DNA from: Brevibacterium pigmentatum
GTDB taxonomy: Bacteria; Actinomycetota; Actinomycetes; Actinomycetales; Brevibacteriaceae
Assembly (NCBI RefSeq): GCF_011617465.1
Contig: NZ_CP050153.1
Location: forward strand, 1,488,001-1,552,000
DNA: 64,000 nt
Direction of reading: 5' to 3'
Below are positions 44,203 to 53,774 of this stretch, in pieces; position 1 is the stretch's first letter; every line of letters begins with the position of its first letter. The notes under the pieces are model-generated. The model did no database searches. It was not told where the DNA came from and saw only the letters and a program-made list of their open reading frames with translations. The translations under genes were made by a program, and so were the position numbers.

Positions 44203-44991
44203 GTGACCACCATCAACAGCACTCGCGTGGGCGAATCCGGGCGCCTGGTCGTCTTCCTCCACGGCCTGTTCGGCCGAGGCAAGAACTTCACCCGCATCGC
44301 CAAGGACATCGAACCCGAGTTCTCCAGCCTTCTGATCGACCTGCCCAACCACGGCGAGTCCGACTGGACCGAGACCTTCGACTACGTCGAGCTCGCCGAC
44401 GCCGTGGCCGCCCATATCGTCGAGGCGGTCGGCCCCGACGACCAGCCCGTGCACCTGGTCGGACATTCCCTCGGTGGAAAGGTCGCCATGGTGCTCGCCC
44501 TGCGTCACCCGGAACTCATCGACCGCCTCGTCGTCGTCGACATCGGCCCCAACGCCGGCGGGTCCACCGGAGTGTTCGACCATCTGCTCTCCAGCCTCGC
44601 CGCCCTCGATCTCGATCGGATCGAATCGCGCACCGAGGCTGATGAGGCACTTCGGGACCCGATCCCGGAGGCTGCGATCAGGGGATTCCTGCTGCAGAAC
44701 CTGCGCCCCACCTCGGCGGGATATTCCTGGCAGCCCAACCTCGACCTCCTGCATTCGAGCCTCGATATCATCGGGGGCTTCCCGGACATGGGCGATGCCG
44801 TATTCGACCACCGCGTCCTCTGGGTCGCCGGCGAGAAGTCGGACTACGTCGACCGTGAAGACCTGCCGCACATGCGCAGTCTGTTCCCACGCACCACCCT
44901 GCTCACCGTCAAAGGCTCGGGACACTGGGTGCATTCGGAGAAGCCGCGGGAGTTCGTCTCAGCACTGACGACATTCCTCAGCCGCCCCTGA
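44203..44991 (+). CDS. Alpha/beta-hydrolase (YbfF-like esterase)
   Basis: 262 aa. VVFLHGLFGRGKNF (HG oxyanion motif), LIDLPNHGESDW, the nucleophile elbow LVGHSLGGKVAMVLAL, WVAGEKSDYV and VKGSGHWVHSEKP for the catalytic His. Closest in layout to YbfF acyl esterases. GTG start 44203. No signal peptide. Substrate unknown. Confidence 0.8.
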   Translation: MTTINSTRVGESGRLVVFLHGLFGRGKNFTRIAKDIEPEFSSLLIDLPNHGESDWTETFDYVELADAVAAHIVEAVGPDDQPVHLVGHSLGGKVAMVLALRHPELIDRLVVVDIGPNAGGSTGVFDHLLSSLAALDLDRIESRTEADEALRDPIPEAAIRGFLLQNLRPTSAGYSWQPNLDLLHSSLDIIGGFPDMGDAVFDHRVLWVAGEKSDYVDREDLPHMRSLFPRTTLLTVKGSGHWVHSEKPREFVSALTTFLSRP

Positions 44992-45066
44992 AAAGGAATA
45001 TGCTGAACGCGCTCGACGTTGCCACAGCGACGAGCACAATTGGACTCAAACTCTCAGGAGGAATGC

Positions 45067-45975
45067 GTGAGCACTTCGATCCCGGCCGATCCCGCAGAGA
45101 AGTTCGCCGAATACGCGGACGGAACCCGACTGGTCAGCACCGATTGGGTGGCTGAGCATGCAGGCGATCCCGGACTCGTCATCGTCGAAAGCGACGAAGA
45201 CGTGCTGCTCTACGAAACCGGGCACATTCCCGGAGCGGTCAAGGTCGATTGGCACACTGAACTCAATGACCCCGTGACCCGCGACTACGTCGACGGCGAA
45301 GGCTTCGCCGCACTCATGTCGGCCAAGGGCATCTCGCGTGAGGACACCATCGTCGTCTACGGCGACAAGTCCAACTGGTGGGCCGCCTACGCGCTGTGGG
45401 TCTTCACCCTCTTCGGTCACGAAGACGTCCGCCTCATGGACGGCGGTCGCGCGAAATGGCAGGCCGAAGGCCGCGAGATGACCACCGAGAAGCCGAAGCC
45501 CTCACCCACCGAATACCCTGTCGTCGAACGCGACGATTCGGTCATCCGCGCCTTCCTGCCCGAGGTCCGCGACAGCCTCGGCGAACTGCCGCTCATCGAT
45601 GTGCGCAGCCCGGAGGAATACACCGGCGAACGCACCCATATGCCCGCCTACCCGGAGGAGGGAGCGCTGCGCGGCGGCCATATCCCTGGCGCGAAGTCGA
45701 TGCCGTGGGGCAAGGCAGCCAACGAAGACGGCACCTTCAAGTCCGCAGCCGAACTCAAGGAGCTCTACACCGAGCAGGCGGGACTGGGCGAGAGCGATGA
45801 GGTCATCGCCTACTGCCGGATCGGCGAACGCTCCAGCCACACCTGGTTCGTCCTCAAGCACCTCCTCGGTTACAGCAACGTGCGCAACTACGACGGTTCC
45901 TGGACCGAATGGGGCAACGTCGTCGGCGTGCCGATCGTCACCGGAGCAGAACCCGGAGAGATTCGCGGACGCTGA
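45067..45975 (+). CDS. Thiosulfate/3-mercaptopyruvate sulfurtransferase
   Basis: 302 aa with two rhodanese domains. Domain 1 (residues about 20-140) has [13 protein letters not shown] in place of the active cysteine and is inactive. Domain 2 has the catalytic loop [10 protein letters not shown] with Cys250. The IGERS loop fits thiosulfate-type enzymes. GTG 45067 follows CAGGAGGAA at ideal spacing. TGATG overlap with sufE gives coupled translation, so sulfur may be handed to the SufE-like protein. Confidence 0.88.
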   Translation: MSTSIPADPAEKFAEYADGTRLVSTDWVAEHAGDPGLVIVESDEDVLLYETGHIPGAVKVDWHTELNDPVTRDYVDGEGFAALMSAKGISREDTIVVYGDKSNWWAAYALWVFTLFGHEDVRLMDGGRAKWQAEGREMTTEKPKPSPTEYPVVERDDSVIRAFLPEVRDSLGELPLIDVRSPEEYTGERTHMPAYPEEGALRGGHIPGAKSMPWGKAANEDGTFKSAAELKELYTEQAGLGESDEVIAYCRIGERSSHTWFVLKHLLGYSNVRNYDGSWTEWGNVVGVPIVTGAEPGEIRGR

Positions 45976-46460
45976 TGACTGAGACGACGACGCCCAAGAT
46001 CGACGACCTGCCGGAGGCTCTGGCAGAGATCGTCACGGATTTTGCCGAAACCCCGGCCGATGACCGTCTCCAGGTGCTTCTGGAATTCGCGACGGACCTT
46101 CCCGACCTGCCGGAGAAGTACACGGACCATCCGGAGCTGCTCGAGCCCGTGCCCGAATGCCAGTCGCCGATCTTCCTCGTCACCGAGGTGGCCGACCCCG
46201 AGGCGGGGGAGCAGGCGGAAGTGCGGCTGCACTTCTCCGCACCTCCGGAGGCGCCGACCACGCGCGGCTTCGCCGGGATCCTGCACGAAGGGCTCGACGG
46301 AGCCAGCGCCGAGGCGATCCTGTCGGTTCCCGCCGACCTGCCCCTGCGGCTGTCGATGTCGGAGATCGTCAGCCCGCTGAGGCTGCGCGGAATGAGCGGA
46401 ATGCTCTCGCGGATTCAGCGACAGGTGTCCGAGAGGATCGGCAAGATCACGGCCGAGTGA
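45975..46460 (+). CDS. sufE: SufE-family sulfur acceptor
   Basis: 161 aa. PECQSPIFLVTEVAD contains Cys62, the persulfide acceptor, and ADLPLRLSMSEIVSPLRLRGMSGMLSRIQRQV the C-terminal helices of SufE. In standard systems SufE receives sulfur from SufS; next to a sulfurtransferase in this operon it may receive it from that enzyme instead. No suf operon is in the window. Confidence 0.86.
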   Translation: MTETTTPKIDDLPEALAEIVTDFAETPADDRLQVLLEFATDLPDLPEKYTDHPELLEPVPECQSPIFLVTEVADPEAGEQAEVRLHFSAPPEAPTTRGFAGILHEGLDGASAEAILSVPADLPLRLSMSEIVSPLRLRGMSGMLSRIQRQVSERIGKITAE

Positions 46461-46500
46461 GACCTCTCTCGCTTGGCTGAGGTGGTCCGGTGAGTTACAG

Positions 46501-46519
46501 TGTGGTTAGCCTGCCCTTA
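46501..46519. promoter_or_regulatory. DtxR/IdeR-type iron box upstream of the siderophore permease operon
   Basis: TGTGGTTAGCCTGCCCTTA agrees with the DtxR consensus at 14 of 19 positions, with the central GGTTAGCCT intact. It lies 38 bp before ATG 46557. A second iron box next to matching genes strengthens both calls. Confidence 0.65.
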
Positions 46520-46556
46520 GTCACCTGACCGCCTAATAACTCGAAGGACCACCTCG

Positions 46557-47624
46557 ATGACCGGTTCCGCCACCTCTGCCGAGGCGAAACCGCATACCGA
46601 CACCAGTCATCCGACCGGTGGCAGCCTGTGGATCAGAAGAGCGCTGGGACTCGTCGCGGCACTCATCACGCTCGTCGTCGCCATCGCGGCGTCACTGGCT
46701 ATCGGGGCGCGGGACATGCCGATCTCGGAAGTCCTTGGAGCCTTCTTCGCCCCCACCGGCAGCGACGATCAGCTCGTCGTCCTCGAACTGCGGCTGCCGC
46801 GGACAGTCCTCGGCATCCTCGTCGGAATGGGACTGGGCCTGGCCGGCGGGCTCATTCAAGCCCTGACCCGCAACCCCCTGGCTGATCCGGGCATCCTCGG
46901 CGTCAACGCCGGAGCGTCCCTGGCGATCACGATCGGTGTCGCGTTCTTCGGGATCTCCTCGATCACCGGATACATCTGGTTCGCCTTCGCCGGAGCCCTC
47001 GTCGCCACCGTCGGGGTCTATGTCATCGGTTCCGCAGGCCGCAGCCGCACGGTTGATCCGATTCGCCTGACCCTGGCCGGAGTCGCCGTCGCCGCAGTGC
47101 TCACCGGACTGACCAAGGCGATCCTGCTGACCAACGAACGCGCTTTCGACGCATTCCGGTCCTGGGACGTCGGCGCGATCGCCGGCCGTGATTTCGATAC
47201 GATCACCGCGATCCTGCCGTTCATCGTCATCGGCACAGTGCTCGCACTGGCATTGTCCCACTCACTCAACGCCGTGGCTCTCGGCGATGACCTGGCCGCC
47301 AGCCTCGGCACCTCGGTCAATCGCACGCGGGTGCTCTCCATCCTCGCCGTGACCCTCCTCGCCGGAGCGGCCACGGCCGCAGCCGGGCCGATCGGATTCA
47401 TCGGTCTGATGATTCCCCATATCGCACGGTGGATCGTCGGTCCCGACCAGCGCTGGATCCTCGGCTACTCGGTCGTCCTGTCACCTATTCTGCTCCTGGC
47501 CTCGGACGTCATCGGCAGAGTCGTGATGAAGCCCGGCGAACTCCAGGTCGGAGTCGTCACCGCGTTCGTCGGTGCTCCGGTGCTCATCGCCCTTGTCCGA
47601 CGGAAGAAGGCGAGCGGTCTGTGA
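46557..47624 (+). CDS. FecCD-family siderophore permease, subunit 1
   Basis: 355 aa, about ten membrane segments. RLPRTVLGILVGMGLGLAGGLIQALTRNPLADPGILGVNAGA is the FecCD signature at residues 80-120, and AGPIGFIGLMIPHIARWIVGPDQRW contains the coupling-helix region for the ATPase. Pairs with subunit 2, whose GTG start overlaps the stop. Confidence 0.92.
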   Translation: MTGSATSAEAKPHTDTSHPTGGSLWIRRALGLVAALITLVVAIAASLAIGARDMPISEVLGAFFAPTGSDDQLVVLELRLPRTVLGILVGMGLGLAGGLIQALTRNPLADPGILGVNAGASLAITIGVAFFGISSITGYIWFAFAGALVATVGVYVIGSAGRSRTVDPIRLTLAGVAVAAVLTGLTKAILLTNERAFDAFRSWDVGAIAGRDFDTITAILPFIVIGTVLALALSHSLNAVALGDDLAASLGTSVNRTRVLSILAVTLLAGAATAAAGPIGFIGLMIPHIARWIVGPDQRWILGYSVVLSPILLLASDVIGRVVMKPGELQVGVVTAFVGAPVLIALVRRKKASGL

Positions 47625-48724
47625 AATCCACCAACGTCGCGGTTCCCGACCGCACCCTCACCGCGCACCCGCGCGCCTTGCCGGGGGAGACGGTCGACTT
47701 CGGCCGGCCCATGCTGCGCGTCTTCGGATTCCGCATCGATATGCGGGTCGTCATCACTGCCGGAATCATCACTCTCCTCGCCTTGGCCTGCGGTTTCGCC
47801 GGTCTCATGCTCGGCAAGTTCTCGCTGACTCCGACCGAGGTCTTCCAAGGCCTGTTCGGGGTCGCGGAGAAGCGCATCGTCAACACAGTCGTGGGCGAAT
47901 GGCGGGCACCGCGCATCATCGCCAGCATCGTCCTCGGAGCCGGGCTCGGAGTCTCCGGAGCCGTATTCCAATCACTGACGCGCAACCCACTGGGTTCTCC
48001 GGACATCATCGGCTTCTCCACCGGTGCCTACACCGGAGGCATCGTCACGATCATCGTCTTCGGCACGAGCTTCGTCTCCACCGCGGCAGGAGCGATCATC
48101 GGGGGACTCCTCACCGCACTGGTCGTCTACCTGCTCACGTGGAAAGGCGGAGTGCAGGGGTTCCGGCTCATCATCGTCGGAATCGCTCTGACGGCCATGC
48201 TCAATGCCTTCAACACCTGGCTGATCATGCGCGCCGATCTTGAGCTCGCGATGGCCGCCGCCACCTGGGGTGCCGGCACCCTCAACGGAATGGGCTGGTC
48301 GACGATCGCTCCGGCCGCTGTGGCCACGATCGTTCTCGGACTGGCCTGCGGACTCTTCTCCCGGGACCTCGGGACCTTGGAACTCGGCGACGATACGGCG
48401 AAGGCCCTGGGTGTGCGTAATGAGCCCATCCGCGCCGTGCTCATCGTCATCGCCGTCGCCCTCGTCGCCGTGGTCACTGCCGCTGCCGGCCCGATCGCCT
48501 TCGTCGCCTTGGCGGCTCCGCAGATCGGACGGCGAATCGCGCGGGCGCAGGGCACCAGCCTGTTGACCTCTGCGGCAGTCGGAGCGCTGCTCCTCGTCGC
48601 CGCCGACCTCATCGCCCAGCATGCGTTCGGCGACATCCAGCTGCCCGTCGGCGTGATCACCGTGAGCATCGGCGGCATCTATCTCATCTGGCTCCTCATC
48701 CAAGAAGCTCGGAAGGCATCATGA
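47621..48724 (+). CDS. FecCD-family siderophore permease, subunit 2
   Basis: 367 aa. WRAPRIIASIVLGAGLGVSGAVFQSLTRNPLGSPDIIGFSTGAYTGG and AAAGPIAFVALAAPQIGRRIARAQGTSL are the FecCD motifs. GTG 47621 overlaps the stop of subunit 1 and adds about 50 hydrophilic N-terminal residues before the first helix. Ends in the ATPase start codon (ATGA). Confidence 0.92.
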   Translation: MKSTNVAVPDRTLTAHPRALPGETVDFGRPMLRVFGFRIDMRVVITAGIITLLALACGFAGLMLGKFSLTPTEVFQGLFGVAEKRIVNTVVGEWRAPRIIASIVLGAGLGVSGAVFQSLTRNPLGSPDIIGFSTGAYTGGIVTIIVFGTSFVSTAAGAIIGGLLTALVVYLLTWKGGVQGFRLIIVGIALTAMLNAFNTWLIMRADLELAMAAATWGAGTLNGMGWSTIAPAAVATIVLGLACGLFSRDLGTLELGDDTAKALGVRNEPIRAVLIVIAVALVAVVTAAAGPIAFVALAAPQIGRRIARAQGTSLLTSAAVGALLLVAADLIAQHAFGDIQLPVGVITVSIGGIYLIWLLIQEARKAS

Positions 48725-49548
48725 GCATTCCCAATACTGTGGGCGCATCGTCACCGCTGATCGCCGAGAACCTCGATCTGGCCTATGACCAGCGTCAGAT
48801 CGTCAGTGATCTCGATGTGAGCATTCCTGACGGAAAGTTCTCGATCATCGTCGGCCCCAATGCCTGCGGCAAGTCGACCCTGCTGCGAGCACTCGCGCGG
48901 CTCCTGCCGCCGGCGAAGGGCACAGTGCTGCTCGACGGGAACAACATAGAGAAGATGAAGACGAAGAAGATCGCCCAACGCCTGGGTCTTCTCCCGCAGT
49001 CGTCCATCGCCCCGGACGGGATCACGGTTGCCGAACTCGTCTCCCGTGGTCGGCATCCCCACCAGTCGTTCTTGCGCCAGTGGACCGACTCCGATGAAGC
49101 AGCCGTGCTGTCGGCGCTGCGGGCGACGAACACCGAAGAGCTGTCTTCACGGCTCGTCGACGAGCTCTCCGGAGGCCAACGCCAACGTGTCTGGGTGGCC
49201 ATGGTGCTCGCTCAGGAGACATCGCTCCTGCTGCTCGACGAACCGACGACTTTCCTCGACGTCGCCTACCAGATCGAGCTGCTCGACCTGTTCTCGCAGC
49301 TCAATCACGAATACGGGCACACGCTGGTCGCCGTGCTTCACGACCTCAACCAAGCCTGCCGGTACGCCGATGAGATCATCGCGATGAAGGACGGTTCCAT
49401 CGTCGCTCAGGGACCGCCGGAGACGATCATCACCTCGGAACTCGTCCACGAGGTCTTCGGCATCGAGTGCACGGTCATCGACGATCCGGTGACAGGCGCT
49501 CCGATGATCGTGGCAGGAGCGCCGAAGAAGACATTCGCTCAGCGCTGA
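48721..49548 (+). CDS. Siderophore ABC transporter ATP-binding protein
   Basis: 275 aa. Walker A GPNACGKST, signature LSGGQRQRVWVAMVLAQ, Walker B LLLLDEPTTFLD and switch His in VAVLHDLNQACRYADE. All catalytic residues are present, unlike the fused ECF ATPase at 22176. Third gene of the iron operon; completes the importer with the lipoprotein at 42147. Confidence 0.94.
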   Translation: MSIPNTVGASSPLIAENLDLAYDQRQIVSDLDVSIPDGKFSIIVGPNACGKSTLLRALARLLPPAKGTVLLDGNNIEKMKTKKIAQRLGLLPQSSIAPDGITVAELVSRGRHPHQSFLRQWTDSDEAAVLSALRATNTEELSSRLVDELSGGQRQRVWVAMVLAQETSLLLLDEPTTFLDVAYQIELLDLFSQLNHEYGHTLVAVLHDLNQACRYADEIIAMKDGSIVAQGPPETIITSELVHEVFGIECTVIDDPVTGAPMIVAGAPKKTFAQR

Positions 49549-49567
49549 GCCGGAGTCGACCGGACGA

Positions 49568-50578
49568 CTACGTTCGGGACTGATCTGAGTGCGGCCCCGC
49601 CTCGGCGGGCGCGTGCGTCCCATCCGAAGTGCTCTTGCGTTTGAAGAGCGCTTTGACGCCGAAGATGATGCCGACGACGATTCCTCCCCAGATCGCGCCG
49701 AGGATGAGGGAGAAGAACGTGTTGACCAGCCACCCAAGGAAACCGCCGACGGCCGCGATTGCGGCGACAGGCTCTTCGAGGTGGTGAACGAAGCCGTAGA
49801 GGGCGTGGAAGCCGAGTTCATCGGTGCCGACGAGGATGATATGGCCTCCGACCCACAGCATGGCGAAGGTGCCGACGACGGAGAGGAGCGCGAGCAGCTT
49901 CGGCATGGCCTCGACGAGGAATCGTCCGAACTTCTGCTGTCCGGGGGAGTCCTTCCTCGCCATATGCAGACCGATGTCATCCATCTTCACGATGAGCGCG
50001 ACGACACCGTAGACACCGACGGTGATCGCAAGGCCGACGACGGCGAGAATGACGGCACGGCTCGTCAGGGACTCACCGGCCACCTCGTTGAGGGCGATGA
50101 CCATGATCTCGCAGCTGAGGACGAAGTCAGTTGTGATGGCCGACCGCACGACTTTCTTCTCTGCTGCCGCACCATCGGTCGCCTGCTCGGCGGCCGGGGT
50201 CTCCTTCTCATGGTGGGCGATCCACCCGAGCTTCTCGAAGACCTTCTCGGCGCCCTCAAAGCACAGGTAGGTGCCGCCGACCATGAGCAGCGGAGTCAGC
50301 AGCCAAGGAAGAAACTGACTGAGCAGCAGAATGACCGGGAGGATGATGATGAGCTTGTTGAACAGCGATCCGAACGCGATGCGTTTGATGATCGGAAGCT
50401 CACGCTTCGGGTCCACTCCTTCGACGAATTTCGGCGTCACCGCCGCATCGTCGATGACGACGCCCGCGGCTTTGGCACTGGCTCGCGACGCACCCGCGGC
50501 GACATCGTCGAGGCTGGCAGCCGAAAGCTTGACCAGCGCGGCCACATCGTCGAGGAGCGCGATCAGACCCCCGGCCAT
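49568..50578 (-). CDS. DUF808 (YedI-like) membrane protein
   Basis: 336 aa. LIALLDDVAALVKLSAASLDDVAAG at the N terminus is the DUF808 hallmark. Several hydrophobic segments between residues 75 and 310 (LIIILPVILLLSQFLPWLLTPLLMVGG and others). Function unknown; a polytopic inner-membrane protein. Convergent with the iron ATPase. Confidence 0.85.
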   Translation of the reverse strand: MAGGLIALLDDVAALVKLSAASLDDVAAGASRASAKAAGVVIDDAAVTPKFVEGVDPKRELPIIKRIAFGSLFNKLIIILPVILLLSQFLPWLLTPLLMVGGTYLCFEGAEKVFEKLGWIAHHEKETPAAEQATDGAAAEKKVVRSAITTDFVLSCEIMVIALNEVAGESLTSRAVILAVVGLAITVGVYGVVALIVKMDDIGLHMARKDSPGQQKFGRFLVEAMPKLLALLSVVGTFAMLWVGGHIILVGTDELGFHALYGFVHHLEEPVAAIAAVGGFLGWLVNTFFSLILGAIWGGIVVGIIFGVKALFKRKSTSDGTHAPAEAGPHSDQSRT

Positions 50579-50899
50579 CTAACGACCGCCCAGCTTGTGA
50601 GTGGTGCCCGGGGGCTGACGATGAAGATCACCGAGGTGGTTGTCCGCAGCATCGAAGAGCTGCAGGCGGTCGCCATCGGGTTCGACCCTTCTGGCTTTGG
50701 GAACCCAAGTGATCATTCCGGGAGCGGCCTTGAGCGTCATCATCGAGGACTTGATCATCAAACCCTCGGGTTCAGCCGACCATGAGGTCACAAGGTTGTT
50801 GGCGCCGTCGCTGCCACGCAGTGAGCCGTCCTCGGAGAATTCGAGGAAGGCCCGCTCGTTCGTCTGGGCAATCCAGCGGCCGATGAGTTCCTGTGTCAT
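50579..50899 (-). CDS. Small META-like protein, second of a pair
   Basis: 106 aa. ELIGRWIAQTNERAFLEFSEDGSLRGSDGANNLVTSWSAEP is a short HslJ/META-type beta domain. It lacks the Cys that pairs with a second Cys in the paralogue (GSDGANN versus GSDGCNA), and has no signal peptide. ATG 50899 overlaps the stop of the lipoprotein upstream. The stop lies next to the DUF808 start on the same strand. Confidence 0.68.
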   Translation of the reverse strand: MTQELIGRWIAQTNERAFLEFSEDGSLRGSDGANNLVTSWSAEPEGLMIKSSMMTLKAAPGMITWVPKARRVEPDGDRLQLFDAADNHLGDLHRQPPGTTHKLGGR

Positions 50900-51387
50900 T
50901 TGTCGTCCTTCTCCAGTCCGCCGATGACTTTTCCGTTGCTGTCCTTGACCTTCATGACATCGCCCTCGATGGTGGCCGTTGAGGCCTTGCTCAGCCAGGT
51001 ATCGACACCGGCGCAGGCCTTCTGAGTCGACATGAAGGAATCGATGGCGATCTCGTCGCCTTTGACCTTCCACGTGGTGACGATCGCATTGCAGCCGTCA
51101 GAACCTTCCAGGGAACCGTCGTCAGCGAATTCGAGGAACGGATCCCCCTTCTCCGGTGAGGACCACTTTCCGGTGGGGTCCATCTTGGACGCTTCGTCGC
51201 TGGGGGCTGCAGTTTCGCTGGATTCGGCGGGGGAGGGGGAACTGGGATTGCGCGGATCGACACCGGTGTCACAGGCCGCCAACGGCAGTGTGAGAGCGAG
51301 GGCAGCAAGTCCGAGCGCGAGCCTCGATGCAGGTCTCGCGGCGGCAAGGGTGCGAAGCGTTGTGTGGTTCGGCATGCCCCTGATCAT
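50896..51387 (-). CDS. META/HslJ-like lipoprotein
   Basis: 163 aa. Signal peptide ending LTLPLAAC (lipobox), a Ser/Pro-rich linker, then DPTGKWSSPEKGDPFLEFADDGSLEGSDGCNAIVTTW, the META domain with a conserved Cys. QKACAGVDTWLS offers a partner for a disulfide. Surface protein of unknown role, related to the following gene by duplication. ATG 51387 or 51375. Confidence 0.75.
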   Translation of the reverse strand: MIRGMPNHTTLRTLAAARPASRLALGLAALALTLPLAACDTGVDPRNPSSPSPAESSETAAPSDEASKMDPTGKWSSPEKGDPFLEFADDGSLEGSDGCNAIVTTWKVKGDEIAIDSFMSTQKACAGVDTWLSKASTATIEGDVMKVKDSNGKVIGGLEKDDK

Positions 51388-51501
51388 AACGGCACCGGTT
51401 TCGAGGCCCCTGGAAGAAGACAGGACAGCTTGCGTAGTCCGACTTCTGTAAGTTGTGTTCACCTGCAACATTGATGGTTTTTGCAATGCGTCGTGATCAA
51501 A

Positions 51502-51511
51502 CCGTAACCTT
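51502..51511 (+). promoter_or_regulatory. CCGTAACCTT motif upstream of protease paralogue 1
   Basis: The decamer also occurs 70 bp before the second protease. Here it lies 120 bp before the start, inside a dyad AACCGT-N10-ACGGTT. GTAAC half-sites are known for the actinobacterial wall-stress regulator MtrA; the second half-site here is poor. Confidence 0.3.
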
Positions 51512-51621
51512 TCACACGGTTGGAAATCTGACACCGGAGACCCGAGCCGCTCAGATGCGGGGAGTCGAGTTGAAGGGGTCGGGCAATCGAAGCATCGACA
51601 ACGATCAAGGAAAACGACCTT

Positions 51622-53580
51622 ATGCAGAAGAAACTCGTGCAGAGTTCGCTGGCGATCAGCGCCGCAGCTGCGCTGGGCCTGAGCGGCGCACTCGTCGCCT
51701 CGCCGGCGATGGCTGACAAGGCTCCGCAGAAGCTGAACGTTCAGAGTGAAGCTCACGTTCAGAAGGCACTGTCCGGCGTCGAAGGCGTCAACGCCTACGG
51801 CACCGAGGGCGGCGAGCTGAGCATCGGTGTTGCCAAGAAGACCGACGAGATCAAGAAGCTCGAAAAGAAGTACCAGAACATCAAGGTCACCGAGGGCATC
51901 AAGGAACTGAAGCCCTACGCGAAGAACGACCTCGTCGGCGGTGCCGGCTACCTCGTCAAGGCCGGCGAGGGTGGCGGAGTCTGCTCGACCGGATTCTCCG
52001 GCTGGGACGGTGACGGCAAGCCCGTCGTCCTCACCGCCGGACACTGCTCAAAGATCATCAACGAAGACACCAACGAGTTCGACGGCGACACCACGGTCGA
52101 CCAGACCGAGAAGCCTTCGATCTCCCAGGCCAATGGCGGAGAAGGCTTCCAGGCCTCCGGCAACGGCGTCGTCGGCAAGTGGGGCTTCGCCAACTTCGGC
52201 GGCGACCTGCTCGAAGGCGCAGACCAGAACGAGTGGCCCAAGCCCAGCGAGTCCGACATCGACTTCGCAGTGATCAACGTCGACGAGTCGAAGTACAACG
52301 TCAAGAACGGCATCACCGATTGGTCGACCGCCGATTCGGACGACCTGTCCAAGTCGACCACCGAGATCACCGAGGTCGGCGAGCATAAGGACGGTGCCAT
52401 CAGCAAGTCCGGTCGCACCACCGGTAAGACCGAGGGCAAGGTTCTGCCGCGCTCGGAATACGACTTCGACTACCAGAACGTCGGCGGACGCTGGGTCCAC
52501 GGATTCGGCGTGACCGCTCCGATCGACAAGCCATTCTCGCAGCCGGGCGACTCCGGCGGCGGCGTCTACCAGGGCAACACCGCTGTGGGTGTCATCTCCG
52601 GCGGCGGCGACCTCGACGCGAACACCTCGTTCACCTGGGTTGCCGACCTGGACCACTCGCTCGAGGAGTCCGGCACGGACTTCAACCTTGAGAAGCCGGG
52701 CGAGGAGACCCCGGAGGCTCCTGCCGCTCCGAAGGCCGAAGACCAGACGATTGAGTCCGAGGGCAAGGTCAAGGGCAAGGCTGAGGCCGGTGCCGAGGTC
52801 GAGGTCAAGTGGGAAGCCGCTGAAGGCGAAAAGGGCACCCAGGCAAAGCCGCAGGCCGAGAACGGTTCTGAGACCGTCACGGCTGACAAGGACGGAAACT
52901 TCTCCGTCGAAGGCCCCAAGGCCGAAGGCGACTACAACGTCACCGCGACGGCGATCGTCGATGGACAGGAATCCAAGACGACCGAATTCGACGTGACCGT
53001 TGAGAAGGACGAGTCCGAGACCCCTGCTCCTGCCGAGCGTGAGATCAGCATCGATCCCAAGCAGATCGCCGCTTCCGACTTCGTGAAGGAAGACAACGGC
53101 GTGACGATCACGGTCAAGGGCTTCGACGAGGGTGAGAAGGTGACCCTCGAGGTTGCCAACGGTCCCGAAGGCGTCGAAGGCATCAAGCTGGACGAGACCG
53201 CAAACGAGAACGGCGCTGCCGCATTCTCGATCTACGGCACCAGCGCCGAGAACCCCGAGGCGTACCTCGGTAAGTACGACGTCGAGGTCACCGGCGACAA
53301 CGACACCGAGGATGAGTCGGCACTGACCGGTTCCTTCGAGGTTGTCGCTGACGAAGACGGATCCGGTGGCGGATCCGGCGGAGATGACGACGGCAACAAC
53401 GACGACGGCAATGCCGATGGCGGAGCCGGCGACGGAAACGACGATGACGGAAACGGTGACGGCGGTTCTGACCTGCCTCGCACCGGTGCCGAGCTGACCG
53501 GCCTCGCTGCCGGAGCCGGACTGCTCCTCGTGGGCGGAACCGCGGTCGTTTTGACGATGCGTCGCAAGAACAACAACTGA
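51622..53580 (+). CDS. LPRTG-anchored S1-type (trypsin-like) serine protease
   Basis: 652 aa. Signal peptide ending AMA (about residue 31), a pro-region to about 100, then a chymotrypsin-fold protease with VVLTAGHC (His141), DIDFAVI (Asp214) and QPGDSGGG (Ser311), as in streptogrisin-like enzymes. Two immunoglobulin-like modules follow (about 375-480 and 490-590), a Gly/Asp-rich spacer, LPRTG, a hydrophobic helix and MRRKNNN. Exported and attached to peptidoglycan by sortase. Codon usage is uniformly high-GC3. It has a damaged paralogue directly downstream. Confidence 0.88.
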   Translation: MQKKLVQSSLAISAAAALGLSGALVASPAMADKAPQKLNVQSEAHVQKALSGVEGVNAYGTEGGELSIGVAKKTDEIKKLEKKYQNIKVTEGIKELKPYAKNDLVGGAGYLVKAGEGGGVCSTGFSGWDGDGKPVVLTAGHCSKIINEDTNEFDGDTTVDQTEKPSISQANGGEGFQASGNGVVGKWGFANFGGDLLEGADQNEWPKPSESDIDFAVINVDESKYNVKNGITDWSTADSDDLSKSTTEITEVGEHKDGAISKSGRTTGKTEGKVLPRSEYDFDYQNVGGRWVHGFGVTAPIDKPFSQPGDSGGGVYQGNTAVGVISGGGDLDANTSFTWVADLDHSLEESGTDFNLEKPGEETPEAPAAPKAEDQTIESEGKVKGKAEAGAEVEVKWEAAEGEKGTQAKPQAENGSETVTADKDGNFSVEGPKAEGDYNVTATAIVDGQESKTTEFDVTVEKDESETPAPAEREISIDPKQIAASDFVKEDNGVTITVKGFDEGEKVTLEVANGPEGVEGIKLDETANENGAAAFSIYGTSAENPEAYLGKYDVEVTGDNDTEDESALTGSFEVVADEDGSGGGSGGDDDGNNDDGNADGGAGDGNDDDGNGDGGSDLPRTGAELTGLAAGAGLLLVGGTAVVLTMRRKNNN

Positions 53581-53622
53581 GTGCAGTGATGCTGACCGTC
53601 TGACGGGCGGCTGAACTCACCG

Positions 53623-53656
53623 ACGGTGCCCCCGGTCTTCTGACCGGGGGCACCGT
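53623..53656 (+). terminator. Rho-independent-type terminator after protease 1
   Basis: A 15-bp perfect stem, ACGGTGCCCCCGGTC with its complement, and a TTCT loop, followed by CTATTCAT. A close counterpart follows the paralogue at 56147-56180, so the terminator was duplicated with the gene. Confidence 0.8.
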
Positions 53657-53774
53657 CTATTCATGGCGGCGGTCTCCCGGAAGATGCCGACAAGTCAGTT
53701 TGTACATCTGCTGAAGTTTCGGTCATTAAGTTCACAGTTTTGGACGTACTTTTTTGGTAGTTCCTGAGTGCGGC

